Below are positions 53,093 to 63,969 of a stretch of 64,000 nt of DNA, piece after piece. A program made the position numbers and the translations under genes. The notes under the pieces are model-generated. The model had not been told where the DNA came from, searched no databases, and saw only the letters and a program-made list of their open reading frames with translations. This stretch comes from Monomorium pharaonis (taxonomy: Eukaryota; Arthropoda; Insecta; Hymenoptera; Formicidae), in assembly GCF_013373865.1 (NCBI RefSeq), contig NC_050468.1, positions 9,176,510 to 9,240,509 of the forward strand, written 5' to 3'. The stretch's first letter is position 1. Each line of letters starts with the position of its first letter.

Positions 53093-56000
53093 TCGCTCAG
53101 CAGCAACCGAGCGCCATTCATTCGTCCGGGTATATTAATCCGCGCGTGTGTCGGGCGCGTGTGTATGCGTGTACGCGCGTGTAGCGGCGGCGCGCCGCGC
53201 CGCCGCGATGCCCGCAGGCCCCGTGTGCACGTCGCGCGGCCGAGGCAGGTACATAATTTTTGCCCGATGACCGAGGCAGAAGACCAATTAACGGATGCCC
53301 CTTAACGAGGACTTCCGGCACGATTAAAAGCGAAATCACGCTCGCGCGTCGCGAAACGGCCGTTTTAACGCGCCATTCCGCTGCGCGGTTTCACCGCGCG
53401 GGAAAAAGATCGCGCCGATGAAAGTCGTGAAATTAGATTTGCAGCTATTTTAAGGGATTGAGTGACGCGTTAAAAAAATAGACTGTGGCACGGATTAGAT
53501 TTGCTAATTTGTACGAATCTCGAATCAAGATAAAATTTAGTGAAATCAGTCATAAAAATGGTCAGTTAATTTATCAAATAATCAATAATAGTATCGTCCT
53601 TATTTATAAAAAGAAAATAAAATTGAGAAATATTTTTTCCAATACTTTATCAAATATGTGTAATAAATAAATATGTGTAATTTATTTTAAATTATTTGTA
53701 TAAACATTCTAATTTTATTTATATAGATTTGACATTGCACTTTTGTTTTTCCCATCCGAGGAATTAAAATTTTTTCGATTCAAGTTAAATTAAATAAATT
53801 TTGCAAGCATTTCTTTTAAGTATGAATATTTTCATGAATATTTTCGTCAGCCTAAATTTGTTGATTTCACGTCAAAAATTACAAATAATATCACTAATAT
53901 GGATTGTCAGAGTTTGTCTGAAGTTATTACAAAACCGCGATTAAAGTGTTTCGTACTTTGTACTTGTACTCAAAATTACTTATTCATATACCACTTTAAT
54001 GAATTGATGTTTCAAAATACTCTACTCACGATCGTCAATTCTGCATTTTTTTTACTTCACCCAAAGCTCATTTAATCCATATCGTACCAGGAATCAAAAT
54101 GAAATTAAAAAGAGAGTCTAACTGGGTCCTCGTCAGTGAAGGAGATAGATAATTATGTGACGTGCAAAGTTTAGGACCGGTGTTCATCGAACATGAATTA
54201 AAAATTCCAACGTGTCATCTCATCGATTTCCTTATAAAACCCTACTTCAATTTCGAAGAAAATTACGAGAACGATGAGTAAGCTGCTTGGAATTTTGAAA
54301 CAAAAAATTTTTACAGCCCATCAAATTGGAGACACATTTATATGTTCAAATTAAATGAAATTCACGATTGCATTGCTAAAAACCTCATTCGGGAAAAGAA
54401 TTTCCGGTGTTTTAACTATTTACACATAAACAAAAATACTACGGAATAAATATCACTAAAAGCATAAACATAAATGTTACACAGAAAAAAAATAAAGACA
54501 AATTGTCACATACACATTCAGTATATTACAATAAAATAGCACATGAATTTTTGGCAAAATAAGTTTATGCACTATTTATATTTGCAGTATCTTTATAATT
54601 TTTGTGATTCAAACACTTTTTCGAAATATTACAATATACATTTAAAATATCTTGTTAATCATATTCTATAAAAAAATAATTTATGTTGCCTCATTTCGGT
54701 TAATAAGCATTTCCAAATTAGCATGAAGTCCTCGTGTATCTGTTTTGCGTATCATTTGCATTTTATTTATTTTATATACATTTAAAAGTACTTTAAAAAT
54801 ACATCTATGTAACATTGTGAAATCATATAAGAAATCTGATACCTATTAGTTGCCAAAAAGACTGATTTCGCTGTTTCTCTAATGAGAAATACCGTAATAT
54901 AATTAAAAAAAAAAAGAAAAATAAAAATCTACGTTTATTTTAACGAGATATGTGGCGAGATAGCAACGACATCAATTTAGACGGTTCGTATTATTAATAG
55001 CAAATAAAAATTTTCGTAAAATTGTTTGCTTTTTCAAAGATCGCTGACGACACATATAATGATTTGAATAGCATGTCATTTGCAACAAGAGAAAACAGCA
55101 ATAGAAAAAAAAGAGAGATCTCTAATTTCTAACTAAACGCTCCTTTTACTTCCCGTCAGCTACTTCCTTACAAATGTTTCATAAAATAATGTCGAAGTGG
55201 TCACAGACATATTCTTTTCGTTCTTCAGTCTTTGATACCTTATCACAGTAACAAAATTATCTCATGTTTTTATGACCTCTTATAGTGTCCATAACACAAA
55301 AGTATAAAAATAGAATTATCTGTCAAATTTGATAAACTCCCTAAAATATCACGTAAACTAGGTCAGATTTTTTATTAAGATATTACAGAATTGCAAAACT
55401 CAAAATAGTAGATCGAATAAGAAAAACTAAAAACTTGTAAAGAGAGATTAATACAAATTTGAACATAATGCCATTACAAAGAAGAAAAAAAAAGAAAATC
55501 TGTTGAAAAAAAAACCTGGAAACAACTAACATTAAAAATATCAACCTGCGAACGAAGATTGTTAATACGGCACTGGTGTGAATTGCGGATTTAATGTGGA
55601 ATTATCAAGCGTCGAAGAGCGGACACTACGTGCGCGCGTCAACCCGTCATTACTATGCTCATAATGCACGCCACGCGTTCTGCCATTATCGCGAACGAGC
55701 GTCCGGCCGGTTGATACCGCCATCCGTTTCGTGTCGTTAATCGCAAAAAAGTGTTCCGTTCGATTAGGTATCGTTTGCTAATCGAGAACTACCCTCGCAC
55801 AATCGCGCGCGCACTGCCATTTTGCGCGATCGGGGGCCCCGTGGGTGCGGGGTCGTCGAGGGAGACCTTTAATTTCCACTGTCTCAGGACCCGTGCTCGA
55901 CACAATGGGGCCCAAAGGTGTGCCCCATCCTTCTCCCGTCTCGGTATCCTCTCCCTTTCGAGCGCAGGCCGGCTGCGTGCTATACGCGTGGGAAAGCCGA

Positions 56001-56618
56001 GCACGTGCGCAATCTTAGGGCCCGAGACTGCCCACAAAGGACGCCTTTGGGCCCCTTTCGCTCCGACAAACGATGGTCGACCGGTTCAGAATCCGAGACT
56101 TCTTAAATCGATTTCGGGCCACCTTCGATCTCGGCATAAAACCTTCGCGCACTTTTCACCAAGTAACCTTCGGTGCATTTGGAACCACGTATTAGATCGG
56201 AATTACGATACATAATTGAGAATTATCTAGATAATTCTAATTACAATAAAGTAAAGAGTAATTTTCCCTGGCAAAGATATACTTATTGATTTATATCATA
56301 TTTGGAATTGTTTTGTGAATGTGTACGAAATTTGTAAATTATTCATGCGACATATTGCGACTTAATTCTCAATGGCACTTCATCGGACACTTTGTGTCTG
56401 CGCTGAAACGTCAAACGACAGTTGCATAACAGTCTGTAAATGAACATCGATTGTCGGGCACGTGAACGGTGGGTGACGTTGTTCATTATCCGTCGATTTG
56501 GCACGTGCCAAATAGACGCATGTCTGCCCCATGCGTTTCCCCCGACACGTAATTTTCTATTTGACATCGCATTCGATCAAATCCATCTTCAAATATGTTT
56601 TATCGAAACTCTTTTTAC

Positions 56619-56619
<1 letters not shown>

Positions 56620-56653
<34 letters not shown>
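56620..56653. repeat. (TA)n microsatellite
   Basis: About 17 uninterrupted TA units. Confidence 0.95.
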
Positions 56654-56656
<3 letters not shown>

Positions 56657-57358
56657 GATTATCGACATGTCTGCAATAAATTACAATAGCACATGCAAAC
56701 TCCGATAAACTTTGAGTTCAAACTTCAGAATGGCTGGAGGCTATTCCAATTTCGCAACGGAGAACGGGTTACGCCACGAGTCACGAACCCGCGAAAGGTC
56801 GAAGGTCACGAGAAGCCGGTCGAGTCAGGTTTTACCGGATATATAGTCCGGATGCCGTGAAAGGCCGCGCGTACGCGGAAGTAACGCTGGCGTGTGCCGG
56901 CATTGTGAGCACGTGCCGCGCGCCTTTAGGACAGTATTGTTAAAAAAGGGGGGGAAGGGGAGAGGAAAAAAGAAGGAAAGAAATCGGAGTGGAGGAAAGG
57001 TCATTTAAATAGAGCGAAGTGCACGGAGCGTGCGCACACACACGGCACCAGGTGAACTCTGTTGGTGAACGCTCTTATGTGTGAGAAATATTCCACTCTC
57101 GCTTTTCTTCCTCTTTTTCTTCCTCGTTGCGGCTGCTACTTATGCATCTTCACGGTTACTTTACTCACGCGGTAGGTCGGAGGGTGATCGTTACTCCGCG
57201 AGTGGCGTTAAACGCGCGCACACGACAAAGTACGATTCCATTTCAATAAAGCGCGCACGCGGAAATGACTTATTATTTATCGATCAACTTCTCACGATAA
57301 TTCAAAATTTTAGATCTTATAACGTTCCAAGATTGCTTCAAGTACACTAGATAGTATA

Positions 57359-57566
57359 CATAAAAATAAATGTTAATTTGACTGAATTTTTCAACTAAAT
57401 TAAATTTCTTTAGTTCAAGTATTTATGTAATTAACTTAAATACATAAAATACTTGAACTTGAGTTTAAGTATTTATATATTTGACTAAAATACAGAGATA
57501 ATTAAATTTAAAAAATTTAATTAAGTTGAAAAATTTAGTCAAATCAACAACTTTTTTTTCTCAGTG
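57359..57566. mobile_element. Palindromic MITE-like element, family A, copy 2
   Basis: About 208 bp with the family's shared interior (TTGACTGAATTTTTCAAC, TTCAAGTATTTA, TACTTGAA) and closing TTTTTTTTCTCAGTG. The first ten or so bases of the left end have diverged from the expected CACTGAGAAAAA. Confidence 0.75.
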
Positions 57567-59732
57567 TATAGATTACGGTTTATTACATTGCATTAATAAT
57601 ATTGACAAGTAACATTCACTACAATATTCCTGATATCTATATTTAGATTTTTAAAAAGAAAGGATCGTAAAATAACGGGTTATATATGTAACTTCTATAA
57701 TAATAACAGCTATTAAAGTTGATGCGCTCTTGTAACGCGATCCAGTAGCTCTATCTCACTTTGTGAAAATTACAGATCTGTCCGTTTTTCAGAGTGACTA
57801 ATTCGATTATTTGCTATCCCGTATGCGTGCTGTTGTCCGAAACGAGCCTTCGTTATTTCTCGCCACGCGCAGCGAAATGGAACCAACGTAGGGGACAAAT
57901 AAGGGAAATTCTCACGGGCGTTATATAATTATTGCCGAATGTTCTGTCGCCGTGGTATCCCCGATGTTGACCTTTATACCTTCGGCCACCTCGGTGCTAC
58001 ACGCCGCGCGAGAGTCGACGCGTGCGAACCGGCATTACCGGAGGGTAGTTGATATATCCCGGGGACATATAAACAGAGAAGGCGGGAACTCGGGGTGAGA
58101 GATCAGGATTTCATTGGCACGAGCCAAACGACTCGCGACATATGTTCACGAACAGCTGATGCACTTACTAATAAGTCGCCCGTCTCTATCTCTCTCGCTC
58201 TCCGAACACGCGATCGCACGACCCCGCACACGCGTCACCACCGCCGCCGTGTACGAGAGAACCTGGGAAAGTAAAAACCCCGCGACGAGTGTGAGAAAAT
58301 TCGTGCGCCGCCGCATCTGTCGGCTACACGAGTTGCCGCAACGGCGGCGGAAACTTCGTCGGAACGCGCCGTTGCAACACGTGTGCTAATAATAATCGAT
58401 TCTACTGCCGCCGGTATTATCAACCATGATTAACATATGTAAGACCCGCTTTGACGTCAAGAAGTTCATCACAACACTTTTTTTTTTATTGCGATTTGCA
58501 TTGCGGAATCAAGGTCCGAAATAATTATCGAATACTTCTGAAAACGAAATGTCATCCTCGTACGCACGCTACACTAAATGCTGAAGATATTTAATTTTTA
58601 GTATCCTCTTTCTCGATTAAAAAAAAAAAGATCGCGCGATTAAATTCATGAGATGGAACTGTTTAATAAAATATAACTATACGCGCACTCTTTTAGCTCG
58701 TTTCGATATTTTGCGTCATAAAGTATTTGAGAATAATCATCTCTTTGTATTCATCGATTATTAAACGATCGCAACGTTTCCTTCCTTCCGTTCACCACGT
58801 TAGCTTCGCGTGCCACGTGCTGCTGTAGCGTGAGAGCACGTGCGAAGGGCACCGTTAAGAGCATAACGCGAAATCAATTCTATGTTATTCGTCAACACAC
58901 ACTCGAGATATGCATAAGCGTGTGCGCTACCAAAAACATCGTATAATGGAAATACAATAAAAAACCTGTATTAAACTGTTAGAACACACAAAGTGTTATA
59001 ATTACTGCTCTTTGAAATGTATTACGTAACGATCGTTAAGCACGCGAGCATAGCAATCGCGGATCTATCTCATTGAATACAAATCACTGTGAGAAAAATA
59101 ACCGAAATGAAAAAAAAAATCATTTGATTATCGGCAATTATTCAAATATCTTGCACTTCAAGTAGATTTAATAACAAATCAGTTACGTTAGATAATCTTT
59201 AAAATTGGATTATTGAGAAATCTTTGTTAGATATCTACATTTAATTTTTAGCAAAGATCTGTGATAATTAGTATTATTATTATATATAGATAAGATTCAA
59301 TAATAAATCAGTCAAAGTATATATTTTTTATTTCATATCTGAATATACTTTTATCTTTTGAACTTGTCATTTATAGGACAAAATACGAAATATCAAAATT
59401 GTGCGGCATCATGGAAATGGCTGAAATGGCTCGCTTGCTATTCAACTTTCAACTAATTCGCTATTAAACTTCGCGATTTCAATCTCGACGAATGACATAA
59501 TAGGCATTATACGTGTAGAAAGTGCATTTGGATGAACGTGCAGGCGCTACGTAGCAACGGAACATTAAGCAAAACTTCCGATTACGACATGCTATCTATT
59601 TCGATGTAACTTTGCATGTCTGCACGATGTTTCGTGCAACTACGCGCAGTATTTTAGATATTCGAATGTCAGATATATGTAGATGTATCTTAAGTAATAT
59701 CCAAACAATTGACATTTTCTGATAAACGAGTG

Positions 59733-59941
59733 CACTAAGAAAAAAAATTGTTAACTTGACTGAATTTAACTTAATTAAATTTATTTAATTAAAGTATTTA
59801 TGTACTTCAGTCAAATATAAAAACATTTGATTTCAAATTAAAATATTTTATGTATTTAAGTTAAATGAATAAATACTTAAACTAAAGAAATTTAATCGAG
59901 TTGAAAAATTTAGTCAAATTAACAAAATTTTTTTCTCAGTG
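59733..59941. mobile_element. Palindromic MITE-like element, family A, copy 3
   Basis: About 209 bp and the best-preserved copy. The left end CACTAAGAAAAAAAATTG is the near-exact inverse of the right end ATTTTTTTCTCAGTG, with TTAACTTGACTGAATT mirrored by AGTCAAATTAAC. No ORF. It lies 2.2 kb from copy 2. Confidence 0.8.
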
Positions 59942-62025
59942 TAGTTTAACAAGTAAATACGCAAGTTTAATGTCTCTTTTTAATATCACACGACAGCGAT
60001 TAAAATAAAATTTTATTTTGCAATTTTGATTATTATATAATACTCATTATTAAAATTGTGATTGCAATAACCCATTACTAAAAATCCGTTTCCTCCAACA
60101 CGATACAAACGAAAATAATTTAATGCAAAAAATCGAGACATGGTATTCACGTGCGTCATCAGCCATTCTCAGAAATTGTAGGTATTCGGTCCGCTTTCAC
60201 TGAATGGAGCACCCGACTTTCGTGGTAACATCTACATTGCGCCGCATTTCAGACACTTAAGTCCCGGCAACATCACGCTAATTAGGTCCCACGAGATCGC
60301 GCGGGGACGAAGAGATCCGATCGAAGTAGCGGAGCAGGCGAGCGAGACAGGAAACGAGAAGCATTATCTTGCGATCGCGTCAGATTCTATCGAGGTACCG
60401 CCGCTCGTTAACAACACGCGCAATTGGCCGATACACATAGGAAGGTATATACCTTCGAGAAAGAAAATAGAAAGAGAAAAGCGCATAGAAGATTGGGACG
60501 CAAAAGAAAGAGAGAGAGAAAAAGAGAAAGACGTAGCAGGAAACTGTAAAAGCCACGGTAGCAAGAAGAGATGTAAGAAAGAAGAAAAAGATCAAAATAA
60601 CGACGGAGTGGACAAAGAAAAAGAAAGAGGAGGAGAGATTGCTAGGGTCGCAGGAACACGAGAGAAAGAGGCGGGAGAAGCTCGAAACGAGCGTGCGTAA
60701 TTATTCGGTGCGAACGACGTTTAAGTATCCAAGCTCTGACCGCGAAATAAGCGAGGTGGCCGGTCGGACATAGGAAGACGGAGGACGTAGAGGAAAAACG
60801 AGCGGACAAAGGGCGGAAAAAAAAAGAGGAAAGGACACGAGGTATAGCAAAAGCAGAAGAAGAAAAAAAAGGAAGGGCCGTGTATAATTGAACCAAGGGC
60901 TCGCCGAAATTAGTATCTCGAGGTGGAAACGTGTCCTCGCGCGTGCGTATCCGAATTACTTGTTTCGTACGACGATTATCCGACGCGGTAGGACGATTTC
61001 ACGAGTATCCTTGTGAAATTAAGATCGCTTTCGGCCAATTTTCGTTGGTAGGCGATAGACAGGCGCGAACGTTAGTGTTCCATTCCGTCGTTGGGCGCGA
61101 AAGCAACGTTTTGAATATCCGTGTATCGTTGACTTTTTGCTTCTTAGCTCCTTGTAATTACTATCCATGTACCAGCCCAATAATTACGCGTAGTCAAAGC
61201 CCCAATGAAATATCGCGGTGCACTCTACTACCTGAGAAATTCACGGACGGTGTAACAACAATAAAGTCGAAGCGAAAGCGAAGCGTGTTCGTGAATGTAG
61301 TTGCTGTAATCCTTTTGTTATTAAAATTTTTCAATAAAAATTGCCGCGCTTTTTAAGCGTAATTTCCTACATCGGATTACATATATAGTAAGTAAAATAA
61401 TGTTGGAATTACTACTAATAAAATTATTATGAAAGTTGAACAGTCTTATGAATAATTTATTCTGATAACGGTAAAAATTTATTCCTATAAAGTAAAAATT
61501 GAATTGTGCAATTTTTAAGTAATTTTTACGAGATTTAAACAGAATAGATAATCGTACAATTTTTTAGGCAAGAATTAAATTAAAAAATAAGCAATCTCTG
61601 AATCAATTTTATTAAAAATTAACAATTTATGTCACAGAACAAAACTAGGACATAAGGGTAATTAATTTTCCATCGGTAAGATTAAGCGTAGCGAACGAAT
61701 TATTATTACATTAAGATCTGATTCGCTCTTCGATCCCATTCACCCGCCGCCGTGGAACGCGCGTGCTACTCGAGAAGGAAGACAGAAAATCGGCGCCGAT
61801 CGGAGCAAGATTAATTAATCGTGTCTCGCTCGGTTACACGACCAACTCTGTAACGACCGATTTGTCATACTCCTTTGCAGCGACGAGCTTTATCGAGCTC
61901 GTCCGCGATTTCCCTTCGCGTTAATACGCGTAAAACGATCGATCATTCGCGCCACCGATGGCCGCGATACCATTCCGCGGCGTTGACCGGACTGGACGGC
62001 TACGGAATACGCGCGCGTACATACA

Positions 62026-62304
62026 TATAAAAGGCACACAGCGGCGCACGATTTAACATCGTGTAGCCAGTGGGATTGCAATCACGCGCCGGAGTTGCGC
62101 CGGACTTGTGCCCAGCACGCTCCTCGATCGGCCGAAGCGGGAGAACCAGAAGCGAGGAGGGACAGAGAGAAAAGAAACTACGAGGAAGAAGGGGACGCGG
62201 AATCACGATAAGAAGATCCAGCACGGGCATGGAAGCTGCGGCTGCGATGGAAGAGGCTGCACCTTACAGGTGGGACAGAGACGGCTTCTTTATTTTGCCC
62301 CGAG
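62026..62304 (+). other. Possible upstream promoter and short first exon
   Basis: A strong TATA-like box TATAAAAG lies at 62026-62033. An ATG at 62229 opens a 25-codon frame (MEAAAAMEEAAPYRWDRDGFFILPR). At 62305 it meets GTAAGG, a consensus splice donor (GAG before GTAAGG). This could be the first exon of a gene or isoform continuing downstream. Joining it to the bHLH exon 2 acceptor at 63316 would put that exon in the wrong frame, so it is not an alternative coding start of that protein. No homology is recognised, and it may equally be enhancer DNA. Confidence 0.2.
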
Positions 62305-62440
62305 GTAAGGAGAGGAGGATGTCGGTCGAGATCTAGTCCTTCCGTATGAGCGCTCGTGGAAATACGCGCGGCAATAAGCAACAAAGAGGAACAGCGAGGA
62401 AGAAACGGTGGAGAGAACGAGAGGAGCGAAAGATAGATGG

Positions 62441-62496
62441 ATAGAGAGAGAGAGAAAGAGAGGGAAGGAGAGAGAAAGAGAGAGAGAGAAAGAGAA
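62441..62496. repeat. GA-rich low-complexity tract
   Basis: Purine-only GAGAGA/GAAAGAG units about 140 bp upstream of the bHLH promoter elements. GAGA tracts near E(spl) promoters may bind GAGA-type factors, but that is inference. Confidence 0.85.
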
Positions 62497-62623
62497 CGAT
62501 TACGAGCCGCGCATACCGTGGCACGACCACTCGTCGACGATCAGGCGAGGTAGAGAGCATCGACTCCGCGCCGCGGCTAGGTGCAACAAGGACGCAGGAA
62601 TGGTGACGATGGCTTGGTGTGGG

Positions 62624-62653
62624 CGCGTGTCTGGCAGCTGCCGCTTACAGGTG
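62624..62653. promoter_or_regulatory. HES-type C site and two proneural E-boxes of the bHLH promoter
   Basis: CGCGTG at 62624-62629 is CACGCG on the other strand, the class C site bound by Hairy/E(spl) repressors, and suggests negative autoregulation. GCAGCTGC at 62634-62641 and ACAGGTGG at 62647-62654 are proneural-type E-boxes (CAGSTG core). They stand 9-22 bp upstream of the Su(H) pair. Confidence 0.7.
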
Positions 62654-62662
62654 GTGTGCTTG

Positions 62663-62695
62663 CTTGGGAACCAACCTCTACGGACCGTTCCCACG
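62663..62695. promoter_or_regulatory. Su(H) paired site of the bHLH promoter, with one degenerate half
   Basis: TTCCCACG at 62688-62695 is a perfect inverted Su(H) octamer (CGTGGGAA). Facing it at 62663-62670 is CTTGGGAA, which differs from consensus only at the second base. The spacer is exactly 17 bp, as at the m-alpha promoter. Weak partner sites are tolerated in known SPSs because the two Notch complexes bind cooperatively. The pair ends 68 bp before the TATA box. Confidence 0.85.
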
Positions 62696-62763
62696 GAAGG
62701 CCTGTCCCCCACTATGCGGCCCCATACCCGTTCCCTTGCCCCGTCCGCATGGGGGCCCTTGCC

Positions 62764-62771
62764 TATATAAG
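62764..62771 (+). promoter_or_regulatory. TATA box of the bHLH gene
   Basis: TATATAAG, the same octamer as at m-alpha. Transcription is expected to begin about 30 bp on, near 62795, giving a 5' UTR of roughly 235 nt. Confidence 0.85.
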
Positions 62772-63030
62772 TCGAAGCCTCACCCGATCGCGGCTACAAT
62801 CACGCTCTGTTCGTGTTCACTCGAAGGTCGAGCTGGAGACCGACGTGTTGTCCAGACACACACATACACGTTTCCTTCCGCCAACCGTAGTGAATCGCAA
62901 TCGTAGCGACGATTAGAGTTCGACGAACCGGTGTGATAGCACGAGAAGGTCGTGATAAACCGATATACCGGTTATCAAGTGAAGTTTTTGACTGTGCAGC
63001 GAGAACCCGCCGCAAAAAAAAGGATTAATC

Positions 63031-63864
63031 ATGCAGATGCACGAGCAGATTATCATAGCCGATGGGCAGGAGCAACCGATCTCCAGGACATACCAGTATC
63101 GTAAGGTAGGTGCCAACTTAGTTTCTCAAAAAGACAATTGCTCTATTCGTCGCGCAAACTTTGAATTAATTTTCAACTTTGCAATTTTTTTTTACCATAA
63201 ATTTTGATAGATCTTTGTGAAATTTATCCTTCGCGTAAAATAATATCAAACAATTTTTCTAAATTATACCAAGTGCAAAGTCAATCTATAGCGATCCGTC
63301 CGTTTCGATTCGCAGGTGATGAAGCCGATGCTGGAACGCAAACGTCGAGCGCGTATCAATCGTTGCTTGGACGAGCTAAAGGATCTGATGGTGACCGCGC
63401 TGGCCGGCGACGGCGAGAACGTGGCGAAATTAGAGAAAGCAGACATCCTGGAATTGACGGTGCGTCACCTGCACAAGCTTCAGCGTCAACAGCGTCTCTC
63501 GGCGAATCCGGTAATCGACGCCGACCGCTTTCGCGCCGGCTACACGCACTGCGCAAACGAGGTCAGTCGCTGCTTAGCCGCCACTCCTGGCGTCGACGTC
63601 GCCCTGGGTACCAAGCTGATGACACATCTCGGGCACAAGCTCAACTCCATGGACAAGACCGGCCCACTGACCATCCACGTGACTGCACCACAGTCCTCGC
63701 CGTCGCCCACCAGTGAACTCAGCGCCGATGAATATCCGATGCCACTGACGCCGGCGTCCAGCCAGCCATCACCGGTGCGAACCGATATCGACGCCGTCTC
63801 CCAGAGCCACCAGGGTCTCTTGCAGGTAGCCAAGCCGAACGAGCCTATCTGGCGGCCCTGGTAA
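63031..63864 (+). CDS. E(spl)-bHLH: Enhancer of split bHLH-Orange transcriptional repressor
   Basis: A HES-family repressor, 207 residues, coded by two exons (63031-63105 and 63316-63864). It acts in the nucleus downstream of Notch, repressing proneural genes by binding N/C-type boxes and recruiting Groucho. Exon 1 gives residues 1-25, ending TYQYRK. The basic region follows (about 26-40, KPMLERKRRARIN, with the proline typical of HES proteins), then helix-loop-helix to about residue 86. The Orange domain spans about 93-137 (DADRFRAGYTHCANEVSRCL onward). A Ser/Thr/Pro-rich linker follows (PLTPASSQPSP at 168-178). The C-terminal WRPW (204-207) is the Groucho-binding tetrapeptide. The start has A at -3; a second ATG lies two codons later. 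The m-beta/m-gamma-type N-terminus (TYQYRKVMKP) places it in the E(spl) group, not with hairy or deadpan. The exact one-to-one ortholog is not decided here. Family assignment is near certain. Confidence 0.97.
63106..63315 (+). other. Intron of the E(spl) bHLH gene
   Basis: A 210-bp phase-0 intron with donor AAG before GTAGGT and a pyrimidine-containing acceptor ending TTCGCAG before GTGATG. It cuts the basic region, as the first intron of other HES genes does; Drosophila E(spl) bHLH genes lack it. Its length is a multiple of three, but reading through meets a TGA at 63205-63207, so retention would leave a 58-residue product without a DNA-binding domain. Confidence 0.93.
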
Positions 63865-63963
63865 ATCCTCGCCCAAGTTTCCGAGTGAACCGGCGAAAAA
63901 AGGAGATCTCGAATCCGAAGGATTCCCGAACTATCGCCTCGACGCCGGTGTTGCAATCTCGTC

Positions 63964-63969
63964 TGTGAT
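63964..63969 (+). promoter_or_regulatory. K box in the bHLH 3' UTR
   Basis: TGTGAT (CTGTGATC in context) lies 100 nt after the stop codon, matching the context of K box 1 in m-alpha. The window ends 31 bp later, so the rest of the 3' UTR, including any GY or Brd boxes and the poly(A) signal, is not visible. Confidence 0.55.

Larger units (their letters stand above)
53320..61990. other. Gene-free interval upstream of the bHLH gene
   Basis: I see no recognisable gene. AT-rich spacer fills 53.5-55.55 and 58.9-60.1 kb. GC-rich islands lie near 55.6-56.15, 56.75-57.25, 57.75-58.4 and 60.2-61.15 kb. Perfect Su(H) octamers occur singly at 55987, 57080, 57909 (reverse) and 58290. None forms an SPS, and their total is close to chance expectation. 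Two MITE family A copies lie here. Confidence 0.55.

Noticed and set aside
52642..53305. Overlapping plus-strand ORFs of 115 and 192 codons
   Set aside because: Pro/Arg/Val-rich translation of CGTCC-type tandem repeats; composition explains it.
55751..56215. 154-codon plus-strand ORF
   Set aside because: Begins with GTG and lacks any family feature; GC-island composition explains it.
43515..59095. Single Su(H) octamers or near-matches at 43515, 46430, 55987, 57080, 57909, 58290 and 59088
   Set aside because: About eight perfect YGTGRGAA octamers are expected by chance in 64 kb on both strands; none of these is paired at 15-17 bp or backed by a promoter.
63204..63716. 170-codon frame overlapping bHLH exon 2
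   Set aside because: Out-of-frame reading of the GC-rich exon; the 63316-63864 frame has bHLH, Orange and WRPW.
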